Assembly (NCBI GenBank): GCA_003241685.1
Contig: QFPJ01000008.1
Location: forward strand, 44,481 to 108,480
Direction: 5' to 3'
From: Sphingopyxis macrogoltabida
Lineage (GTDB): Bacteria; Pseudomonadota; Alphaproteobacteria; Sphingomonadales; Sphingomonadaceae
DNA length: 64,000 bases
Part shown: positions 43,901-52,184 of the stretch, one piece after another
Position numbering within the stretch: position 1 is the first letter of the stretch
How the letters are laid out: each line of letters starts with the position of its first letter
The notes under the pieces: generated by a model
What the model was told of the DNA's origin: nothing
The model's input: only the letters and a program-made list of their open reading frames with translations
Database searches by the model: none
Program-made: the position numbers and the translations under genes

Positions 43901-44134
43901 GATTTCGATCGTGCCTTCGTTGACGACCGTGTGATGGCTGTCGACGGTCACGGCGGTTCCGCCGGTCGGCTTCACCGACCCGGCCGCCACGATCCCGATG
44001 TCGTCGGGCCCCCCCGATTTCACCGTCGACGTGCGAACGGGCGTCGTCGTCGCGGTGGTGATGCCGGTTTCCGCATGGGCGGGCATCGCAGCAACAGCGG
44101 CCAGACAGGTCGAGGCCAGCAGGGTCTTTCGCAT
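40931..44134 (-). CDS. Autotransporter with beta-barrel translocator
   Basis: This 1067-residue protein has a signal peptide (residues 1-21, ending AHAE) and a passenger of about 700 residues built from Ala/Gly/Asn-rich beta-helix repeats (NSGTI and GGGNDGLTLAGSSNFAGTADFGGGAD). The C-terminal autotransporter barrel (about residues 790-1067) ends in WAFRASLRVGL. Two unusual acidic inserts (DIDNDGDLDG at about 115-124 and DPNNADEDKDGIEDAKEG at about 277-294) resemble Ca2+-binding loops. The start has AGAGGAA. It is a type Va secreted surface protein or adhesin-like; the target is unknown. Confidence 0.88.
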   Translation of the reverse strand: MRKTLLASTCLAAVAAMPAHAETGITTATTTPVRTSTVKSGGPDDIGIVAAGSVKPTGGTAVTVDSHHTVVNEGTIEINNADGATGIFANAGTAGAITNAATGKIIIDENYAPTDIDNDGDLDGPFAVGSGRTGMATGGAFTGNIANAGSITVEGNQSAGIRLGGPLTGNFSNDGGVSVLGDNALGIGLQGVNGNVRLAGTVTAVGQNATAARLAGDVNGALVIQGQYSATGYRFTTPPADPSKLDADDLLQGGPAIAIEGNVTGGLVLAMAPKDSDPNNADEDKDGIEDAKEGNAAVRSFGSAPALSIGAADRNIAIGAVAGTGTGFGLIVDGSVTGSGLYAGRDANAIQIGGLGGTVSIAGGVAVAGNVSAVSNGASATGIRIGSGASTPEIRVSGKVEATGGNTASAISTALLVEAGGNVGLIRNSGTIGAKAGGNDGTARAIVDLSGNVGTVENSGTISATGALGTSDRNIAIDLSANNRGTIVRQTAVASGVTAPSIVGDVRFGGGSDVFDVADGSVRGDSYFGGGDNRLALSGDATYAGLARFGGGNDGLTLAGSSNFAGTADFGGGADTLTISGSSTFTGSLANAQGLSVAVNGGTFDVSGAAAIASLAVADKGVLGVTLDRGATGTALQVAGNASFGADTKLALKLSSIEAAEGRHVVLTAGSLTGASNLTPSSTLLPFLYKGALTANETQLIVDVSRKSTSELGLNRSEGGAFDAVVDALAADADVERAILGIVDGDQFRGQLGQMLPEHEGGVFETVTSGSRALARHLQDPNAAYQDEGKWGYWVNQAVWGTSKSIGDTAGYDVTGWGISLGAEIETGAGNFGGSVAYLDGKDGNAANANEVASSQWEGALHWRYRDGPLMTHARVSGAPISLKGTRIFRAEAGAEDVEKTIRGDWDATLWSASGGIAYDRRSGNFSLRPAIAVDYYKLREDGYTETGGGDALDLTVLDRSSDELAVTGTVAVGLDFGGADEYDGWTRFEIEAGRRQIVSGELGVTTASFKDGTPFTLTPEDRTSGWVGRLRGVAGNSGFQIGGEVSAEEQQSRVAWAFRASLRVGL

Positions 44135-44335
44135 CGGGTTCCTCTTTTTTGATTTCGCCGGGGTTTCATCCCCTGGACGATCGAAAGACGGAGCCGGCGC
44201 GCGCCAGCCTTGGAAGAAAAATCCGGGCGGGCGAAAAGGGGACGACGCGCCGCGCAATGTGGTGCTCCGGGCCGATCGACGGGCTTGGATAGCGGCGCCT
44301 TTTCATATTAGATGGGGGCAAAGAGGGAGGCTGCA

Positions 44336-45301
44336 TTGGACGGACAGACCTGGGACCGCGTACCGATCGACGCGCAGAGCGTCGAAGCGCCGCTATCGCG
44401 TGCGGCCATCTTCCTGGTCGTGGAGGTCAAGGGGGGCGACGCCGCGCTCGCGGCCGTCCGTAACGCGCTGGGCGGCCTAGACGACCTGATCAAGACGGTC
44501 GGGATACGCGATCTCGACGGCAGGCTGTCGTGCATCGCGGCGATCGGGTCGTCGCTGTGGGACCGGCTCGATTCGTCCGATCGCCCCGCCGACCTCAAAC
44601 CCTTTGCCGCGATCGACGGCGGCGTCCACCGCGCGCCGTCGACGCCCGGCGACCTGCTCTTCCATATCCGGGCGGAGCGGGCCGATCTCTGTTTCGAATT
44701 CGAGCGCCTGTTGCTCGACGCGCTGGGCGATGCGGTCGATGTCGTCGATGAAACCGTCGGCTTTCGCTATTTCGACGCGCGCGACCTGCTCGGTTTCGTC
44801 GACGGCACGGCCAATCCGGCGGGACAGGACATTCCCGACGCGGCGCTGGTCGGTGCCGAAGATCGCGCCTTCGCGGGCGGCAGCTATGTCGTGGTCCAGA
44901 AATATCTGCACGATCTGGCGGCCTGGAAAGCCATCGGCGCGAACGAGCAGGAACAGATCGTCGGCCGCACGAAAGTCGACAATATCGAACTGGAGGATGC
45001 GACCCAGGGACAGAAATCGCACAAGACGCTGACGACGATCACCGACGATCAGGGCGTCGAACATGACATATTGCGCGACAATATGCCGTTCGGCCGTCCG
45101 GGGCAGGGCGAATATGGCACCTATTTCATCGGCTACACACGCCGCCTGTGGGTGCTTGAAACGATGCTGGAGCGCATGTTCATCGGCGATCCGAAGGGGG
45201 CCCACGACCGGATTCTCGATTTTTCGACCGCGTATACCGGCACGACCTTCTTCGCGCCGTCGCGTTCGACGCTGGCGCGGCTGGCCGGCGGCGGCGCCTG
45301 A
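44336..45301 (+). CDS. Dyp-type peroxidase
   Basis: This 321-residue protein has the haem peroxidase motif GFVDGTANP (GxxDG, with catalytic Asp) and the proximal histidine in GVEHDILRDNMPFG. It ends in FFAPSRSTLARL. It resembles the YfeX-like P/V subclass and oxidises phenolics or porphyrins with H2O2. There is no Tat or Sec signal, so it is cytosolic or encapsulated; no encapsulin gene is adjacent. Start at TTG 44336 behind a perfect GGAGG (5-base spacing); the ATG at 44312 has no ribosome site. Confidence 0.87.
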   Translation: MDGQTWDRVPIDAQSVEAPLSRAAIFLVVEVKGGDAALAAVRNALGGLDDLIKTVGIRDLDGRLSCIAAIGSSLWDRLDSSDRPADLKPFAAIDGGVHRAPSTPGDLLFHIRAERADLCFEFERLLLDALGDAVDVVDETVGFRYFDARDLLGFVDGTANPAGQDIPDAALVGAEDRAFAGGSYVVVQKYLHDLAAWKAIGANEQEQIVGRTKVDNIELEDATQGQKSHKTLTTITDDQGVEHDILRDNMPFGRPGQGEYGTYFIGYTRRLWVLETMLERMFIGDPKGAHDRILDFSTAYTGTTFFAPSRSTLARLAGGGA

Positions 45302-45436
45302 AGCGCGCTTTCCCGATACCCGCGCGGGCACGCTGGCGACCGCTCGCAACGCTCCGCCCGTCGCGCGGAGGCTCGATCCGTCTCGTATCCGGCACATGTG
45401 CGCGCTGCTAGCTTGTAATCGGGCGCCCCTCAGGCA

Positions 45437-45454
45437 TGTTGCATTGCAACAAAA
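45437..45454 (+). promoter_or_regulatory. EPS-locus element 1 (perfect dyad TGTTGCA-T-TGCAACA)
   Basis: A perfect 7-bp inverted repeat with one central base, followed by AAA, 30 bases before the priming transferase start codon. It contains TTGC-N3-GCAA and matches the elements before the other exopolysaccharide units. Confidence 0.5.
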
Positions 45455-45483
45455 CCGCCTAAATCGAGGGAGTCTCCCATCCC

Positions 45484-46872
45484 ATGACCAAGGTCGACCT
45501 GTCGCTTCACGCCCCGCCCATCCGCACGCCGCTGGCGAAAGCGGCGCGCCGGAATGCCAAGATTTGGCTGTGCCTCTCGCTGATCGCGCTCGATGCTGCC
45601 GCACTGGCGGCGGGCTTTGCCGTGACGTTGATGATCGAGGCGCCGCGCAGCATCTCCGACGGCTTATGGACCGCGATGGCGGGCGCACTGCTCGTCTATG
45701 CGGCGATCGCGTTCCAGAATCAGGCCTATAATCCGCGCTGCCTGACCCAGCGGTTCAAAAGTTGCCGGCAGACGCTCTTTTCCTTCGGCACGACCTTGCT
45801 GGTCTTTCTTCTTGCCGCCTTTTCGCTGCGGGTGACGGGCGAGGTGCCGCGCCTCGCGCTGGGTATCGGCATGGTCACAGCGTTGACCCTGCTGCTCGCG
45901 CAGCGGGTGCTGATGTGCCATATCGTGCGGGTCGCCTTCGGTCAGATGACCGCCGAACTGGTGATCGTCGATGGCGCGATCATCCCCGCCGCCTTTCTGG
46001 ACCGCGAGATCATCGATGCGCGGGCCTCGGGGCTGCGGACCGACCTCGACGACCCCTATATGCTCGATCGGCTGGGCACGGTGCTGCAAAATTATGACCG
46101 GGTGACAATCGTCTGCACGCCCGATCGCAAGGCCGAATGGGCCCGGGCGCTGAAAGGCGTCAATATATTGGGCGAGATCGTCATGCCCGAAATCGCCGAA
46201 CTGGGCCCGCTGACGACGCGGCAGCGCGGCGGGGTGACGACGTTGGTCGTGTCCTGGGGGCCGCTCAACCGCGCGAACCGGGTTCAGAAGCGTGCGCTCG
46301 ATCTGGCGGTGACGATTCCCGCGCTGCTGCTGCTGGCGCCGCTGCTGCTGTTCGTCGCGATCGCGATCAAGCTGGATTCGCCGGGGCCGGTCTTCTTCCG
46401 GCAGGAACGGATGGGGCGCGGCAATCGCATTTTCCGCATCCTGAAGTTCCGCAGCATGCGGGTCGAGGCGACCGATGCCAGCGGGGCCCGTTCGACGAGC
46501 CGCGACGACGACCGGATCACCCGCGTCGGACGCTTCATCCGCATGACCAGCATCGACGAACTGCCGCAGCTGATCAACGTGCTGGCGGGCGAGATGAGCC
46601 TCGTCGGCCCGCGGCCCCATGCGCTCGGGTCGACGGCGGGCAATGAATTGTTCTGGCGTGTCGACCGGCAATATTGGCATCGCCACGCGCTGAAGCCCGG
46701 TATCACCGGCCTGGCGCAAATTCGCGGCTTTCGCGGCGCGACAAACAGCAAGCGGGACATCGTCAACCGGCTGGAGGCCGATCTGGAGTATCAGCACGGC
46801 TGGTCGTTGCTGCGCGACATGTCCATCCTCGCGCGCACGGCGCAGGTGCTGGTCCATCGCAACGCCTATTGA
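45484..46872 (+). CDS. Polyprenyl-phosphate glycosylphosphotransferase (priming enzyme)
   Basis: This 462-residue protein has four or five N-terminal membrane helices and a cytosolic sensor-like domain. It ends in a C-terminal bacterial sugar transferase domain from about residue 263: KRALDLAVTIPALLLLAPLL, GPVFFRQERMGRGNRIFRILKFRSMRVE and LPQLINVLAGEMSLVGPRP. It transfers a sugar-1-phosphate (commonly glucose) from a UDP-sugar to undecaprenyl phosphate, the first step of exopolysaccharide repeat-unit synthesis. It resembles GumD/SpsB-type enzymes. It opens the EPS locus and converges with the pyruvyltransferase. Confidence 0.93.
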   Translation: MTKVDLSLHAPPIRTPLAKAARRNAKIWLCLSLIALDAAALAAGFAVTLMIEAPRSISDGLWTAMAGALLVYAAIAFQNQAYNPRCLTQRFKSCRQTLFSFGTTLLVFLLAAFSLRVTGEVPRLALGIGMVTALTLLLAQRVLMCHIVRVAFGQMTAELVIVDGAIIPAAFLDREIIDARASGLRTDLDDPYMLDRLGTVLQNYDRVTIVCTPDRKAEWARALKGVNILGEIVMPEIAELGPLTTRQRGGVTTLVVSWGPLNRANRVQKRALDLAVTIPALLLLAPLLLFVAIAIKLDSPGPVFFRQERMGRGNRIFRILKFRSMRVEATDASGARSTSRDDDRITRVGRFIRMTSIDELPQLINVLAGEMSLVGPRPHALGSTAGNELFWRVDRQYWHRHALKPGITGLAQIRGFRGATNSKRDIVNRLEADLEYQHGWSLLRDMSILARTAQVLVHRNAY

Positions 46873-46890
46873 GCGGGTGGCGGCGGCGGT

Positions 46891-47895
46891 TCAGCCGCCC
46901 GCCATCTGCGGCATGTCGCGGCCGAGCGCGGCGGCAAAGGCCGCTTCACGGCTGGTGGCGCGCCGCAGTCCCGCATAGCCGGCGGTCCACTGATCGGCGA
47001 AACCCGCCACCTTGCCATAGCTGTTGTCGAGCAGAATGTGCGGGATGTCGAGCAGCAGCGACAGGATATGCGCGTGCAGCCGGTCGGTCACGACGGTCTC
47101 GCCGGTCGACAGCATCGCCAGCCCGCGTTGCAGCCGCCATTCGGCCAGGCGCCGCTGGCGCACCGCGCGCTGCCCCGCCGGATCGCGGCTGAAGATGCGG
47201 CCGATCTTCAGCGACAGGCGCAGCAGACGCTTTTGCGCACCATCCTCTTCGATCCAGTCGTCGGCGACGATCCCGGCGGGAAGCGGCGCCGCGTCGCCGG
47301 CCGACCGTTCGTGATCGGTGCGGAGCAGGGCAAAGACGGGCACCGTCGCCGGGGTCCGCCGCTGCGGCCCGAGCATCAGCGCGGCGTCGGGGCAAAGGTG
47401 GATCGGGCAGGCGAAATGCGCCCGCGCGAAGGCGAGCGAACGCGCGTCGCGGACCAGCAGGGTGAATTGGCCATGATCGCGGATCGCCTGGGCCATGTCG
47501 GCGGTGGTGCCGGGATCGTCATAATGCAGCGACTGCGGCAGTTGCACGATCGGACGGCCGCGGTGGACGCGCAGCAGGTGCCGGCGAAAGGCTTCGTGCT
47601 TCGGCCACAGCGTACCCATATTGCCGCCGCCTTGTATCAGGATCGGGCCGTTCCCTCCGATCGCGGCGCGGCAGGCGTCGTCTTCGAAATCGGCGATCGC
47701 GGCGTAATAGGAGGGGGTGCGGCCGCGCTGGTCCAGATAGGCCATCTGGCCCAGCCAGATCGCGGAATCGCCGACATTGCTATAGTCGGGAAAATCGACC
47801 AGCGCGATCCGTCCGGGCGGCAGCACACTATCGAGAACGCCCGCAAAGCGTGCCGCGAGTTCGGCGACCAGTGCATCCGCCGTCATATCTGCCAT
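46891..47895 (-). CDS. Polysaccharide pyruvyl transferase family protein
   Basis: This 334-residue protein has the PS_pyruv_trans fold: FPDYSNVGDSAIWLGQMAYL near the N-terminus, GPILIQGGGNMGTLWP, IVQLPQSLHYDDPG and C-terminal VVTDRLHAHILSLLLDIPHILLDNSYGK. These match EpsO-like enzymes that add a pyruvate ketal from phosphoenolpyruvate to sugar residues. It is the third gene of the minus operon and overlaps the flippase end by 13 bases. Start at ATG 47895 behind GAGG. Confidence 0.9.
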   Translation of the reverse strand: MADMTADALVAELAARFAGVLDSVLPPGRIALVDFPDYSNVGDSAIWLGQMAYLDQRGRTPSYYAAIADFEDDACRAAIGGNGPILIQGGGNMGTLWPKHEAFRRHLLRVHRGRPIVQLPQSLHYDDPGTTADMAQAIRDHGQFTLLVRDARSLAFARAHFACPIHLCPDAALMLGPQRRTPATVPVFALLRTDHERSAGDAAPLPAGIVADDWIEEDGAQKRLLRLSLKIGRIFSRDPAGQRAVRQRRLAEWRLQRGLAMLSTGETVVTDRLHAHILSLLLDIPHILLDNSYGKVAGFADQWTAGYAGLRRATSREAAFAAALGRDMPQMAGG

Positions 47896-49373
47896 GTCAG
47901 ACCTCTTTTGATGGACCGCGAGGCCGATCGGCATCGGCCGCGCCACGATTGCGAAATGGCGAGCAGCGCAGCGGCATAGACCAGCCCGCCCGTCGCGATG
48001 AGCAGCAGCAGCGCCGTCCAGTCGGCGAGCCGCGCGTCGAGCAGCCGCATGGCAACCGCCAGCGCCGCTCCCATCAGGGTCGAGGCGACGAGCGGAGCGC
48101 GAACGGCGCGGAACGTGTCGATGGGGCGGATGCCCGACGCGCGGCGCAGCAGCCATATCTGCATCGGCAAGGTCAGATAGGCCCGCCCCACATAGGAGAT
48201 CGCCACCGCGAGCAGGCCATAGGGCAGCGCCACCAGAGTCAGCGCCACCCCCAGCACCAATTGCGTCGTCGACAGCGAGATCAGGCTGCGCGACGCGCCG
48301 AGGACGCTGAGCGAGGGCGAGGCAAAGAAATTGAGCGTGAAGGGCACCGCCATGAACGCGAAAATCTGGGCCAGATGCCCCGCTTCCTCCCATTTGGCAC
48401 CGAACACGGTCGGGATCGCGATCGGCGCCAGCGCGCCGAACCCGACCAGCGCCGGAAAGGACACCGCCGAGGCGCCCGAAATCATCCAGCGATAGGCCTG
48501 GCGCAATTCGGCGGCATCGTCCTGGACCCGCGCCAGTGTCTGCACCGCAACCTGGGTGAAGGGCTGAATCGCGCCGCGCCCGATCAGCTCGACGGTTCGC
48601 CAGGCGGTGCGATACACCCCGACCGCGGCCAGGCCGATCCCGGCGCCGATCACCATTTCCTGAACGCGCACCGTGGCCAGAAAAGCGAGCTGGACATAGA
48701 TCAGGCTGGCGTTGAGCATCAGGTTGGCGCGCATGATCGCCCAGTCGAACCGCCAGCCCGGCTTCCAGTCGTAGGAGGCCCGCGACAGCACCGCCCCGAC
48801 GATTTCGGTCACCAGCCGCTGGATCACGAAGCTCCACAAGCCCAGCCCGGCAAAGGCGGCGGCGATCGCGCAGGCGCCGCCGATCAGCCCGCCGACCACC
48901 GAGCGCAATGCGGTGGTGCGATGCCCGAATTCGCGCAGGCGCAGCGCCAGATGCGTCGCCCCGAAGGCGGAAATGGGCAGCGTCAGGCTCATCACCGCGA
49001 GCGGCAAGGCGATGCCGGGGGCATCCATCAACTCGGCGATCGGCTGCGCCAGCGCGATGATCAGCGCGGCGGACAGCAAGGAAAAGCCCTGCTGTGCGCG
49101 GTACATCGTGTCGAGGAAGGCGGGGGTCAGGTCCTTCGCGCGCGCGATCGTCTGGACCAGACCGGCGGTGGCGACAATGCGAAACGCCTCCGCGGTGAAG
49201 GCCATGATCGCGAACGCCCCGATGTCGGCCTGCGTCAGCAGCCGCGCGAGGATGACGAAGACGAGGAAGGAAAAAAACTGGTCCGACAGGAACCGCAGCA
49301 CCGTCCAGCCGATCGAATTGCGGCTGCGCGCGCGCAGGCCCTCATCGAACCGGGCGGGCGGGTCAGCGGACAA
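47883..49373 (-). CDS. Wzx-like oligosaccharide flippase (MOP family)
   Basis: This 496-residue protein has 12-14 predicted transmembrane segments and the polysaccharide-synthesis family pattern. The N-terminus has RNSIGWTVLRFLSDQFFSFLVFVILARLLTQADIGAFAI, with conserved Arg and Pro in the helices. It probably flips the lipid-linked repeat unit across the inner membrane. It starts at TTG 49373, supported by GAGG 7 bases before it and by overlap with the GT25 gene's end. Confidence 0.9.
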   Translation of the reverse strand: MSADPPARFDEGLRARSRNSIGWTVLRFLSDQFFSFLVFVILARLLTQADIGAFAIMAFTAEAFRIVATAGLVQTIARAKDLTPAFLDTMYRAQQGFSLLSAALIIALAQPIAELMDAPGIALPLAVMSLTLPISAFGATHLALRLREFGHRTTALRSVVGGLIGGACAIAAAFAGLGLWSFVIQRLVTEIVGAVLSRASYDWKPGWRFDWAIMRANLMLNASLIYVQLAFLATVRVQEMVIGAGIGLAAVGVYRTAWRTVELIGRGAIQPFTQVAVQTLARVQDDAAELRQAYRWMISGASAVSFPALVGFGALAPIAIPTVFGAKWEEAGHLAQIFAFMAVPFTLNFFASPSLSVLGASRSLISLSTTQLVLGVALTLVALPYGLLAVAISYVGRAYLTLPMQIWLLRRASGIRPIDTFRAVRAPLVASTLMGAALAVAMRLLDARLADWTALLLLIATGGLVYAAALLAISQSWRGRCRSASRSIKRGLTWQI

Positions 49374-50124
49374 GGCTACGCCTCGCTTTCAGCATCCGCA
49401 TCCGCGCGCGTTCCCACTGGCGCCACACCTTCTGCCGGACCGAGTGATAGAGCGGATCGGTCTTTGGAACGAAGCGCGAATTGCCGATGTCCGACGCGAC
49501 CGCCGCCTCCAGTATCGGCGCGGGATACAGCGCGAGATTGGGCAGGCCGTGCGCCCACGATCGATCCATTTCATCGTCGATCGGGCGGCGAACGGTCTTG
49601 CAATGCGCGGCGAGGCGCCGGGCGCCGTCGCGCGTGATCGCATAACCCTGCGTCCCATAGGCCAGCCCGACCAGTTCGACGACCGCGCGCGAATGCTGAA
49701 GGAAATCCTGCCGCACGACCCGCTGCCACGTCGGCCGCTTCGCATAGAGCCGAAGATAGTCGATTCCCTCGGCGCCCAGATCGGTGGCGGCGAGCGCCTC
49801 CAGATAGGTCCAGTCGACGACCGTATCGTCCTCCAGCACGATCGCCTGACGAACGCCGCGCGCGATCAGGTCCTGCCAGATCGAAAAATGGCTGGCATAA
49901 CAGCCGATCTCGCCCTTGCTCATCACCCGCCCCTTGTTGCGGCGGATCGCGGGCTCGTCGATCGTCATGCCCGCCGCGGGCGCGGTGCAGGCATCGAAGA
50001 AGCGCCAGGCGAGCTTTGTGTCCCCGGCGCGCGCGGCAAAGGCATGGCGGCGGGCCTGCGCGGTTTCGAGCGACACGACCACGACCTCGGTGGCCTGTGC
50101 GCGGGGGGAGGGGAGATCACCCAA
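49363..50124 (-). CDS. Glycosyltransferase family 25
   Basis: This 253-residue protein has GT25 features: VVVVSLETAQARRHAF, RNKGRVMSKGEIGCYASHFSIWQ, AIVLEDDTVV (DxD-like EDD) and YGTQGYAITRDGARRLA. GT25 enzymes include LPS galactosyltransferases. It is first in the minus operon GT25-flippase-pyruvyltransferase. The start is TTG 50124; a GTG about 14 codons later is an alternative since homology starts there and no strong ribosome site is seen. Confidence 0.87.
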   Translation of the reverse strand: MGDLPSPRAQATEVVVVSLETAQARRHAFAARAGDTKLAWRFFDACTAPAAGMTIDEPAIRRNKGRVMSKGEIGCYASHFSIWQDLIARGVRQAIVLEDDTVVDWTYLEALAATDLGAEGIDYLRLYAKRPTWQRVVRQDFLQHSRAVVELVGLAYGTQGYAITRDGARRLAAHCKTVRRPIDDEMDRSWAHGLPNLALYPAPILEAAVASDIGNSRFVPKTDPLYHSVRQKVWRQWERARMRMLKARRSLVR

Positions 50125-50208
50125 TGACGTCGCCTTTTTTCTGCGACCGAACGGCGCGCCGCAATGCGCCGGCAGCCGCGATCGGTTCGGGACAATCCTT
50201 CGTAGCGG

Positions 50209-50220
50209 GCAAATATTTGC
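50209..50220. promoter_or_regulatory. Perfect 12-bp palindrome GCAAATATTTGC
   Basis: It lies in the 225-base divergent interval between the GT25 and GT2 genes. Its AT-rich centre stands out in GC-rich DNA. It may serve as an operator; no factor is known. Confidence 0.35.
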
Positions 50221-50267
50221 GCGCGAAGGTGCCCCGGCTCCGGTCGTCCGGTCAACGGGGCAATTCG

Positions 50268-50287
50268 TCTTCGCAGGTGCAGCATAA
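50268..50287 (+). promoter_or_regulatory. EPS-locus element 2
   Basis: TCTTCGCAGGTGCAGCATAA, 62 bases before the GT2 start. 17 of 20 positions are identical to the element before ugd. It contains TCGC-N4-GCAG-CATAA. Confidence 0.45.
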
Positions 50288-50349
50288 TCTTGACCCGGCG
50301 GGCGCGCAGGGCCGATTGCAGGGCCTCACGCAATCGAGCAGGCGCATTC

Positions 50350-51219
50350 ATGTTTCAAATCGCGGTCGTCATCCCGGTGTGGAATGGTGAGGCGGTGCTT
50401 GGCCGCTGTCTCGACGCGCTGGCGCGGCAGACGCTGCCGCGCGGCGCGTTCCAGATCATCGTCGTCGACAATGGGTCGACCGACGCGACACGGGACATCG
50501 CGCGACGCTACCCCGGCGTCGATTTGCTCGAGGAGCCGGCGCCCGGTTCCTATGCCGCGCGCAATCGGGGCATCGGCGATGTCCGCGCCCCGATCACCGC
50601 CTTTACCGATGCCGATTGCGAACCGGCGGCGGACTGGCTGGAGAACATCCTCGGCGCGGCGGCCACCAACCCCGGATATGGCGTGCTGGCGGGCAGGATC
50701 GACCTGTTCGACGAGATCGCGCAGGAAGGCGAGGTTTTCGGCGATTACGAACGGATGTTCAGCTTTCCGCAGGCGCATGCCGCGCGCGGCAACTGCGCCA
50801 CCGCGAACTGGGCGAGCGAAACGGCTCTGTTGCGCGACCTGGGCGGTTTCGATGCCGGATTGAAATCGGGCGGCGACCGCCAGATGGCGCTGCGGATCCG
50901 CGATACGGGGCGGCCGCTGGTCTATGTCCCGGCGATGGTGGTGCGGCATCCGGTGCGCGCCAGCCGCGCCGAACTGGTCCGCAAGCGCCAGCGGCTCAGC
51001 GGCGGACGCTGGGACCGCACAGCCGCGCGCCCGCGCCTCGTCCATGTGCTGGGCATTACCGCGTTCGACACGCTTCGGCGGCTGCGCCGCGCGGCCGTCT
51101 CGCGCGATCTGCCGATCCGCCGCCGGCTTGCCGTGATGCGGCTGACGCTTCAGCTCGCGGGCGTGGCGGTCGGCGAATATCTGCATCTGGCCGGTGGACG
51201 GAAGGCGGCGCGCGACTGA
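50350..51219 (+). CDS. Glycosyltransferase family 2 (GT-A)
   Basis: This 289-residue protein begins MFQIAVVIPVWNGEAVLGRCL with the GT-A nucleotide fold, IIVVDNGSTDATRD and the DxD-like TDADCEP. A C-terminal hydrophobic part follows. It is the first of a four-gene plus-strand unit and overlaps the next gene (TGATG). Start at ATG 50350 chosen because the longer frame upstream is not conserved. The sugar donor is not predictable from sequence. Confidence 0.88.
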   Translation: MFQIAVVIPVWNGEAVLGRCLDALARQTLPRGAFQIIVVDNGSTDATRDIARRYPGVDLLEEPAPGSYAARNRGIGDVRAPITAFTDADCEPAADWLENILGAAATNPGYGVLAGRIDLFDEIAQEGEVFGDYERMFSFPQAHAARGNCATANWASETALLRDLGGFDAGLKSGGDRQMALRIRDTGRPLVYVPAMVVRHPVRASRAELVRKRQRLSGGRWDRTAARPRLVHVLGITAFDTLRRLRRAAVSRDLPIRRRLAVMRLTLQLAGVAVGEYLHLAGGRKAARD

Positions 51220-52184
51220 TGTCCGCGCCCCCGTCCCCTCCGCGCTTCTCGGTGGTGATGCCGCTCTATAACAAGGGCGCGCATGTGCGCGCCGCGATCG
51301 ACAGCGCCGTGTCGCAAAGCCGGGCCGCGCACGAAATCATCGTGATCGACAATGGATCGACCGACGGCGGACGCGCCATGGTCGCGGCGATCGTGGGCGA
51401 CCATATCCGGCTGCTCGACCTGCCGACCCCCGGTCCCGGCGGCTATGCCGGGCGCAATGTCGGCATCCGGGCGGCGCGTGGCGACTGGATCGCCTTTCTC
51501 GACGCCGACGACCTGTGGCATGCCGATCATCTCGCGGTGCTGGCCGAGGCGGTGGACGCCGATCCCGGCGCATGCGCCGTGGCGACCCGCTTCGAACATC
51601 GCTTCGACGACCGATCGGTGCTTCAGCGGATCGCGCCGGAACTGGGCCAGCCGCGCAGTCTGGACCTTGCCGGCTTTCTGTCGGCCTGGCTGATGGTCCG
51701 CGAATGCCCGATGTGGACGGGGGCCATCGCGATCCGGCGCGACACATTGTTCGCGGCGGGGCTGTTTCCCGAAGGGCGGGCGGTGCGCGGCGGCGACAAG
51801 GATCTGTGGCTGCGCGTCGCGGTGCAGGGCAGGCTGCGCTACGACCCGCGCATCACCGCGGTTTTCCATCGCGATTCCGACAACAAGGTCAGCAAGGCGA
51901 CGACGACGCTTGACCTGCCTTGTCTGGTGGACACGGCGCGGGCAATGGTTGCGGGATCGGCCGCGCGGGAGGCGGTGCTGCTGCGGCGCCTGGTCAACCA
52001 GGAAATCGCCCATTACGCGCGCTACGCGATGAAATATCCGGGGCGAACATCGATCCGCCTCGGCGATCTGTACCTGCCCGAGGGGGCGGGGACGGCGGCG
52101 CTGCTGCTGGCGGCGAAGCTGATTCCCGCATCGCTCCGCCAGTCGAGCTATGCCCTGCGTAACCGGCTGCTCGCCCGCGCGTGA
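51219..52184 (+). CDS. Glycosyltransferase family 2
   Basis: This 321-residue protein has FSVVMPLYNKGAHVRAAIDSAVSQ, EIIVIDNGSTDGG, GIRAARGDWIAFLDADDLWHADH (DxD) and MWTGAIAIRRDTLFAAG for acceptor binding. It is close in build to the preceding GT2 but distinct. It overlaps its upstream neighbour by 1 base and its downstream neighbour (GTGA) by 4, so the genes are translationally coupled. Confidence 0.9.
   Translation: MSAPPSPPRFSVVMPLYNKGAHVRAAIDSAVSQSRAAHEIIVIDNGSTDGGRAMVAAIVGDHIRLLDLPTPGPGGYAGRNVGIRAARGDWIAFLDADDLWHADHLAVLAEAVDADPGACAVATRFEHRFDDRSVLQRIAPELGQPRSLDLAGFLSAWLMVRECPMWTGAIAIRRDTLFAAGLFPEGRAVRGGDKDLWLRVAVQGRLRYDPRITAVFHRDSDNKVSKATTTLDLPCLVDTARAMVAGSAAREAVLLRRLVNQEIAHYARYAMKYPGRTSIRLGDLYLPEGAGTAALLLAAKLIPASLRQSSYALRNRLLARA

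Noticed and set aside
46891..48837. A single 648-codon protein covering the pyruvyltransferase and part of the flippase gene
   Set aside because: Its first half is the wrong frame of the flippase; the pyruvyltransferase has its own ribosome site and ATG at 47895.
50350..51219. A sigma-54 promoter before the GT2 gene based on the TGCA/GCA sequences
   Set aside because: The required GG-N10-GC spacing (TGGCAC-N5-TTGCA) is not present at any of the six EPS elements.
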